From Phyllobacterium sp. 21LDTY02-6 (lineage in GTDB: Bacteria; Pseudomonadota; Alphaproteobacteria; Rhizobiales; Rhizobiaceae): 64,000 nucleotides of DNA. Below are positions 60,881 through 64,000 of the stretch, one piece after another; the first letter of the stretch is position 1; each line of letters starts with the position of its first letter. The position numbers and the translations under genes are program-made. Where the stretch lies: NCBI RefSeq assembly GCF_023554255.2, contig NZ_JAMJWD020000003.1, positions 62,001 to 126,000 of the forward strand, read 5' to 3'. Under the pieces are notes generated by a model that saw only the letters and a list, made by a program, of their open reading frames with translations, did no database searches and was not told the origin of the DNA.

Positions 60881-60926
60881 GTGCTTCGTTGTACGACAAG
60901 CTCAACAGCTCAGCATGAAGGCGGTG
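60881..60926. repeat. REP-like repeat, copy 2
   Basis: Starts GTGCTTCG and contains ACAAGCTCA and CTCAGCATGA with GGCGGTG at the end. It is related to 60374-60404 in the same orientation, with an insertion in the middle. Confidence 0.45.
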
Positions 60927-60992
60927 GGCATTGCAGGGTTCTTGTCGGGGAAAAACCGTTGCGGAATCGACTTTGGACTTGGCGCTCGGCCC

Positions 60993-61017
60993 AAAGATGA
61001 CTAGTAAAGTCATCTTT
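60993..61017. promoter_or_regulatory. Inverted repeat AAAGATGACT-N5-AGTCATCTTT
   Basis: Perfect 10-bp arms with a 5-bp spacer, ending 20 bp before the earliest receptor start codon. It may be an operator for iron-responsive or cognate control, or the stem of a leader RNA. It does not resemble a classical Fur or Irr box. Confidence 0.55.
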
Positions 61018-61037
61018 ATACAGACTACCTCCCAAAC

Positions 61038-63260
61038 ATGAGCAGCCGGATTGCGCGCTTGAACAGCGCGACCATGGACGAAAGGAAGCATGCAGTGGCG
61101 CCTCGATCAAACAGACCCGACACGACATCGGTCAACGCCACCGGAGCGCGAACTGCCGGTGAAAAGCGCTTGCTGGTCGCCCTTCTCGCAAGTTCATCGC
61201 TATTTGCCGCCTCATACGCCTTGGCGCAATCGGCTACCAGCCAAAGCGCCGACATCGCGCTCGACACGATCACGATCTCCGGCGATTCTGCCGTTGGACC
61301 GGATGATTCCATCGTGGCCAAGAGCTCACGCACCAGCAGCAAGACCGACACGCCGTTGCTCGACGCACCTGCTTCCATCTCCGTCATAACAGAGGAGGAA
61401 CTGAAGCAGCGCGGTGTCGCAACGCTCGACGAGGCACTGGCCTATACGCCGAGCGTCTACAGCGACATTTACGGCTCCGACAACCGCTACGACTTCTATA
61501 TGATCCGCGGCTTCTACCAGACGACGAACGGGAGCTATCGCGATGGTCTGCCGGTCTACGTGACCGGCGATTTTACGACGAGCCGCCTCGAGCCCTATGG
61601 CATGCAGCGGATCGAAGTGTTGAAAGGCTCGAATTCCTCCCTGTTCGGTCTCTCCGGTCCTGGCGGCATCGTCAATGCCGTCACGAAGCTGCCGCAGGAT
61701 CAGAAATTCGGCGAGGTCTATACGACCCTCGGCGACGAGCACGCGGAAACCGGCGTCGATTTTGGCGGGCCCATCGATAAGGAAGGCGTCTGGAGCTATC
61801 GTCTTACCGGCAAGTGGCAGAATGCCGATGCCGGCATCGATCACACCAATGACGACAGGCTCTATATCGCTCCGGCATTGACCTGGTCGCCGGATGAAGA
61901 CACCTCGTTCACCCTGCTCATGGACTATAACAAGCGCAATGGCAGCACCTCGCACGGAATTCCGCTCGGATCCGGCATCGATTCGGAGAGCTATCTTGGC
62001 GAGCCGGACTTCGACAAGATGGACACGATCGAGAAGAGCATCGGCTATCAGTTTCGCCATAATTTCGGCAATGGCCTGGAGTTCCGCCAGAACGCCCGCT
62101 ACACCGAGCTCGAACTGACCTATGAATCGGTCTATCCCGGCGTTGGCGATCCGGGTTTAAGTCGCAGCGCGCTTGCGGTCGACGGCGAGTCCACGCGTTT
62201 CCACATCGACAATCAGTTGCAGTATGATGTCAGCCTGGGCCGCCTTGACAGCCGCACCCTGGTCGGTTTCGACTATGGCCATGATAGCAGCGATGAAACG
62301 CGGCGCGATGGAACGGCTGGCGGCCTCCGTGATATGCGCAATCCGGTCTATTGCGGTCGCAGCTGTGTCTCGTTTCCCCGAGCGCTGATCTCCGAGGAAG
62401 ATCTGACAACCAAGGGCGTCTATCTCCAGGAAGAGCTGACATTTGACGATCGCTGGATCCTGACGCTCGGCGGCCGTTACGATCATGCCGAATCCGAGGC
62501 GGTTTCCAGCGGCACCTATTACGATGCCGTCGACGAGAATTTTTCCAAGCGTGCCGGCCTGACCTTCAAGGCAACCGACGAATTGTCGCTTTACGCCAAT
62601 TATTCGGAATCTTTTCTGCCGGTATCGGCCAATCGCGCCTTCTTCACGGGTGAGCCGGAGCCACAGGAGGGAAGGCAATATGAAATCGGCGCCAAGTACC
62701 AGCCGGAGGGCATGGACGCGCTGTTCACCGTGGCGCTGTTCGATCTTACCCAGACCAATGTGGCGCAGTGGTCGTCGGATTATTCGTTCCAGACTCAGGT
62801 CGGCGAGGTCAATGTGCGCGGCATCGAGCTGGAGGCCAAGGTGGCGTTGACGAACCGCCTCAACCTGACCGCCGCCTATTCCTACCTGGATGCAGAGATC
62901 AAGGACGACGCGGATCCCACCCTGATCGGCAACATGCCGGAGCTCGTTCCGAACCATCTGGCGTCGCTTTGGGTCGATTATACCATTCCCGGCAATGGCA
63001 TACGCGGCGACCTGACCCTTGGCCTCGGTGCCCGCCATGTCGGCAAACTCTTCGGAGACGTGGCCAATGCGATCGAACTGCCGTCGAGGACCGTGGTCGA
63101 TGCTGCGATCAACTACAAGATCAGCGATCACCTCGCCCTCGCCGTCAACGCGACGAACCTCTTCGACAAGGAATATATCACCAGCGTCGACGATTTCAGC
63201 AGAACGGCCTATTACGGCGACCGCCGCACGGTGAAGGCCACCTTGCGCGCCACGTGGTAA
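61038..63260 (+). CDS. TonB-dependent siderophore receptor
   Basis: 740 aa outer-membrane protein of the FhuA/FpvA class. The signal-peptide core LLVALLASSSLFAASYALAQS lies unusually far in (residues about 45-65), so the true start may be ATG 61074 or GTG 61095; the latter has AAAGGAAG upstream. A plug domain (ISVITEEELKQRGVATLDEALAYTPSV; RIEVLKGSNSSLFGLSGPGGIVNAVTK) is followed by a beta-barrel ending in aromatic TLRATW. No N-terminal signalling domain is present. It imports a ferric siderophore with TonB energy, and the next gene encodes the matching periplasmic protein. Confidence 0.92.
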   Translation: MSSRIARLNSATMDERKHAVAPRSNRPDTTSVNATGARTAGEKRLLVALLASSSLFAASYALAQSATSQSADIALDTITISGDSAVGPDDSIVAKSSRTSSKTDTPLLDAPASISVITEEELKQRGVATLDEALAYTPSVYSDIYGSDNRYDFYMIRGFYQTTNGSYRDGLPVYVTGDFTTSRLEPYGMQRIEVLKGSNSSLFGLSGPGGIVNAVTKLPQDQKFGEVYTTLGDEHAETGVDFGGPIDKEGVWSYRLTGKWQNADAGIDHTNDDRLYIAPALTWSPDEDTSFTLLMDYNKRNGSTSHGIPLGSGIDSESYLGEPDFDKMDTIEKSIGYQFRHNFGNGLEFRQNARYTELELTYESVYPGVGDPGLSRSALAVDGESTRFHIDNQLQYDVSLGRLDSRTLVGFDYGHDSSDETRRDGTAGGLRDMRNPVYCGRSCVSFPRALISEEDLTTKGVYLQEELTFDDRWILTLGGRYDHAESEAVSSGTYYDAVDENFSKRAGLTFKATDELSLYANYSESFLPVSANRAFFTGEPEPQEGRQYEIGAKYQPEGMDALFTVALFDLTQTNVAQWSSDYSFQTQVGEVNVRGIELEAKVALTNRLNLTAAYSYLDAEIKDDADPTLIGNMPELVPNHLASLWVDYTIPGNGIRGDLTLGLGARHVGKLFGDVANAIELPSRTVVDAAINYKISDHLALAVNATNLFDKEYITSVDDFSRTAYYGDRRTVKATLRATW

Positions 63261-63317
63261 TCCTGCCGGCAATTCGCCGCTCATGCGTGGGCTTCGAAGG
63301 ATTTTTAGGAGAGTTTC

Positions 63318-64000
63318 TTGGCTTTATTCGCCCCCCGTCGTGAAGTTCTGCTCGGCCTGGCCTGCGCTCTGTTCGCCCCGGCGGTAATCCGCCCAACCGC
63401 GGCGGCAGCCGAAGACCCGTTGCGCTTTCCCCATATGTTCGGCGTGACCGAGCTGCCGCGTCCTGCCGAGCGCGTCGTGTCGCTCGGCTTCTCGACACAG
63501 GACACCCTCCTGGCGCTCGGCGTCGTCCCTGTCGGCATACGCTATTGGTTCGGCGATCAGCCCTATGGTGTCTGGCCATGGGCGACGCCCTACCTCAAGG
63601 ACGCCAAACCCGCGCTGATCAAGGGAACCATCAGTCTCGAGATGGTCGCTACGCTCAAGCCGGACCTGATCGTCGGCGTCGGCTCGGCAATAACAGAGGC
63701 GGAATATGCCGCTCTTTCCCGCATTGCGCCGGTCCTGATGAGTCCGCCGGAATTTCCCGCCTATGGAATGCCGTGGGAACCGCTGATGCGCCTGATCGGC
63801 CGTGCGGTCGGCAAGGACCAGCTTGCCAACGAACTCATCGTCAAGACCAGCCGGAACCTTGCCGCCTTGCGCCAGCGGCATCCGGACTGGGCCGGCCGCA
63901 CGGCCGTGGCGGCCTACCACTATGGTGGCGAGACCGGAATATTCGCTTCTGCCGATGCGCGGGGCCGCTTCCTCAAGGAACTCGGCTTTCAACCGACGGC
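63318..64000 (+). CDS. Iron-siderophore ABC transporter substrate-binding protein (partial)
   Basis: 227 codons visible, continuing past the window end. Begins with TTG at 63318, with AGGAGAG 4 bp upstream, so a search limited to ATG starts would miss or truncate it. The N-terminus LALFAPRREVLLGLACALFAPAV contains RREVLLGL, a Tat-like signal. Mature features of the FhuD/FecB family are LPRPAERVVSLGFSTQDTLLALGVVPVGIRYWFG, LKPDLIVGVGSAITEAEYAAL and RIAPVLMSPP. It lies 57 bp after the receptor gene, in the same orientation. It would hand ferric siderophore to an inner-membrane FhuB/FecCD-type permease expected just downstream. Confidence 0.88.
   Translation, partial: MALFAPRREVLLGLACALFAPAVIRPTAAAAEDPLRFPHMFGVTELPRPAERVVSLGFSTQDTLLALGVVPVGIRYWFGDQPYGVWPWATPYLKDAKPALIKGTISLEMVATLKPDLIVGVGSAITEAEYAALSRIAPVLMSPPEFPAYGMPWEPLMRLIGRAVGKDQLANELIVKTSRNLAALRQRHPDWAGRTAVAAYHYGGETGIFASADARGRFLKELGFQPT

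Larger units (their letters stand above)
60345..61037. other. Non-coding region with REP-like repeats and a hairpin cluster
   Basis: No supported gene was found. Two related repeats beginning GTGCTTCG and containing CTCAGCATGA at 60374-60404 and 60881-60926 resemble REP-like elements of alphaproteobacteria. Between them lies a cluster of four strong inverted repeats (60491-60666). At about 60740-60770 a CCCC/GGGG pair is followed by seven T residues, a possible terminator. Open frames of 119 and 152 codons here lack recognisable domains. Confidence 0.55.

Noticed and set aside
60432-61000. Open frames of 119 and 152 codons in the intergenic region
   Set aside because: They run through hairpin arms and repeats, have no domain or codon bias and overlap each other in different frames.
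1-64000. tRNA, rRNA, CRISPR arrays, insertion sequences, integrases or replication genes
   Set aside because: None was recognised on either strand. The repeats present are operators, hairpins or REP-like elements, not spacer-repeat arrays.

Overview
The window looks like part of an accessory replicon (megaplasmid or chromid) or a catabolic island of a Rhizobiales bacterium of the Rhizobium/Agrobacterium/Ensifer kind. The reasons are high-GC coding DNA, dense solute-binding-protein ABC transporters each paired with its own LacI, GntR, LysR, RpiR or TetR regulator, a malonate locus in the order matR-matABC, and REP-like intergenic repeats. No rRNA, tRNA, replication gene, transposase or CRISPR array was seen. 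The genus assignment is inference.

Layout. (1) 58-2571: a formylglycine-dependent sulfatase and its activating enzyme. (2) 2704-20160: two adjacent LacI-controlled modules for glycated (Amadori-type) amino acids or related N-substituted compounds. Module A has an N-methyl amino acid demethylase-like flavoenzyme, a FrlC-like isomerase, a GlpD-like oxidoreductase, a FrlB-like SIS deglycase, a GntR regulator, an ornithine cyclodeaminase homologue, an amino-acid ABC transporter, a LacI regulator and a PfkB kinase. Four copies of the palindrome GAGAACGTTCTC mark its promoters. Module B has an FAD amino-acid oxidase, a fused permease-ATPase, a binding protein and a second LacI regulator. It carries tandem GAGACCGGTCTC-type sites, one base per half-site away from module A. 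(3) 20247-31085: a nitrogen-scavenging cluster with a sigma-54-type promoter. It encodes a GntR regulator, two amidohydrolases, a Tat-exported binding protein with a PotABC-like transporter, a PuuE-like deacetylase/ureide hydrolase, an amidase and an Asp/Glu-racemase-fold protein without the usual cysteines, and it ends in a decayed dihydropyrimidinase-like fragment. (4) 31311-35302: a flavin monooxygenase with an SsuABC-type sulfonate transporter.

(5) 35327-48346: mixed genes. These are a quinone reductase/LysR pair, a Fic-protein remnant, a large RTX protein, an MFS transporter with a second Cys-less racemase-fold protein under an RpiR regulator, an NCS2 purine permease opposite an orphan BMP-type binding protein, an SDR/LysR pair and a VapBC-type toxin-antitoxin pair. 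(6) 48418-53730: matR and matABC for malonate uptake, activation and decarboxylation. (7) 53976-58939: a second sulfonate operon with transporter, 2-hydroxyacid dehydrogenase and SsuD-like monooxygenase. (8) 58955-60344: a TetR/SDR divergent pair with tandem operators. (9) 60345-61037: non-coding DNA rich in hairpins and REP-like repeats. (10) 61038-64000: a TonB-dependent siderophore receptor and the start of a siderophore-binding protein that runs off the window.

The strongest signals of something not routinely described are the paired LacI regulons with near-identical operators, the sigma-54-linked N-catabolic cluster whose predicted racemase and hydrolases lack canonical catalytic residues, and the compact array of hairpins at 60491-60666. 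All functional calls rest on motif recognition by eye, and no database search was run.
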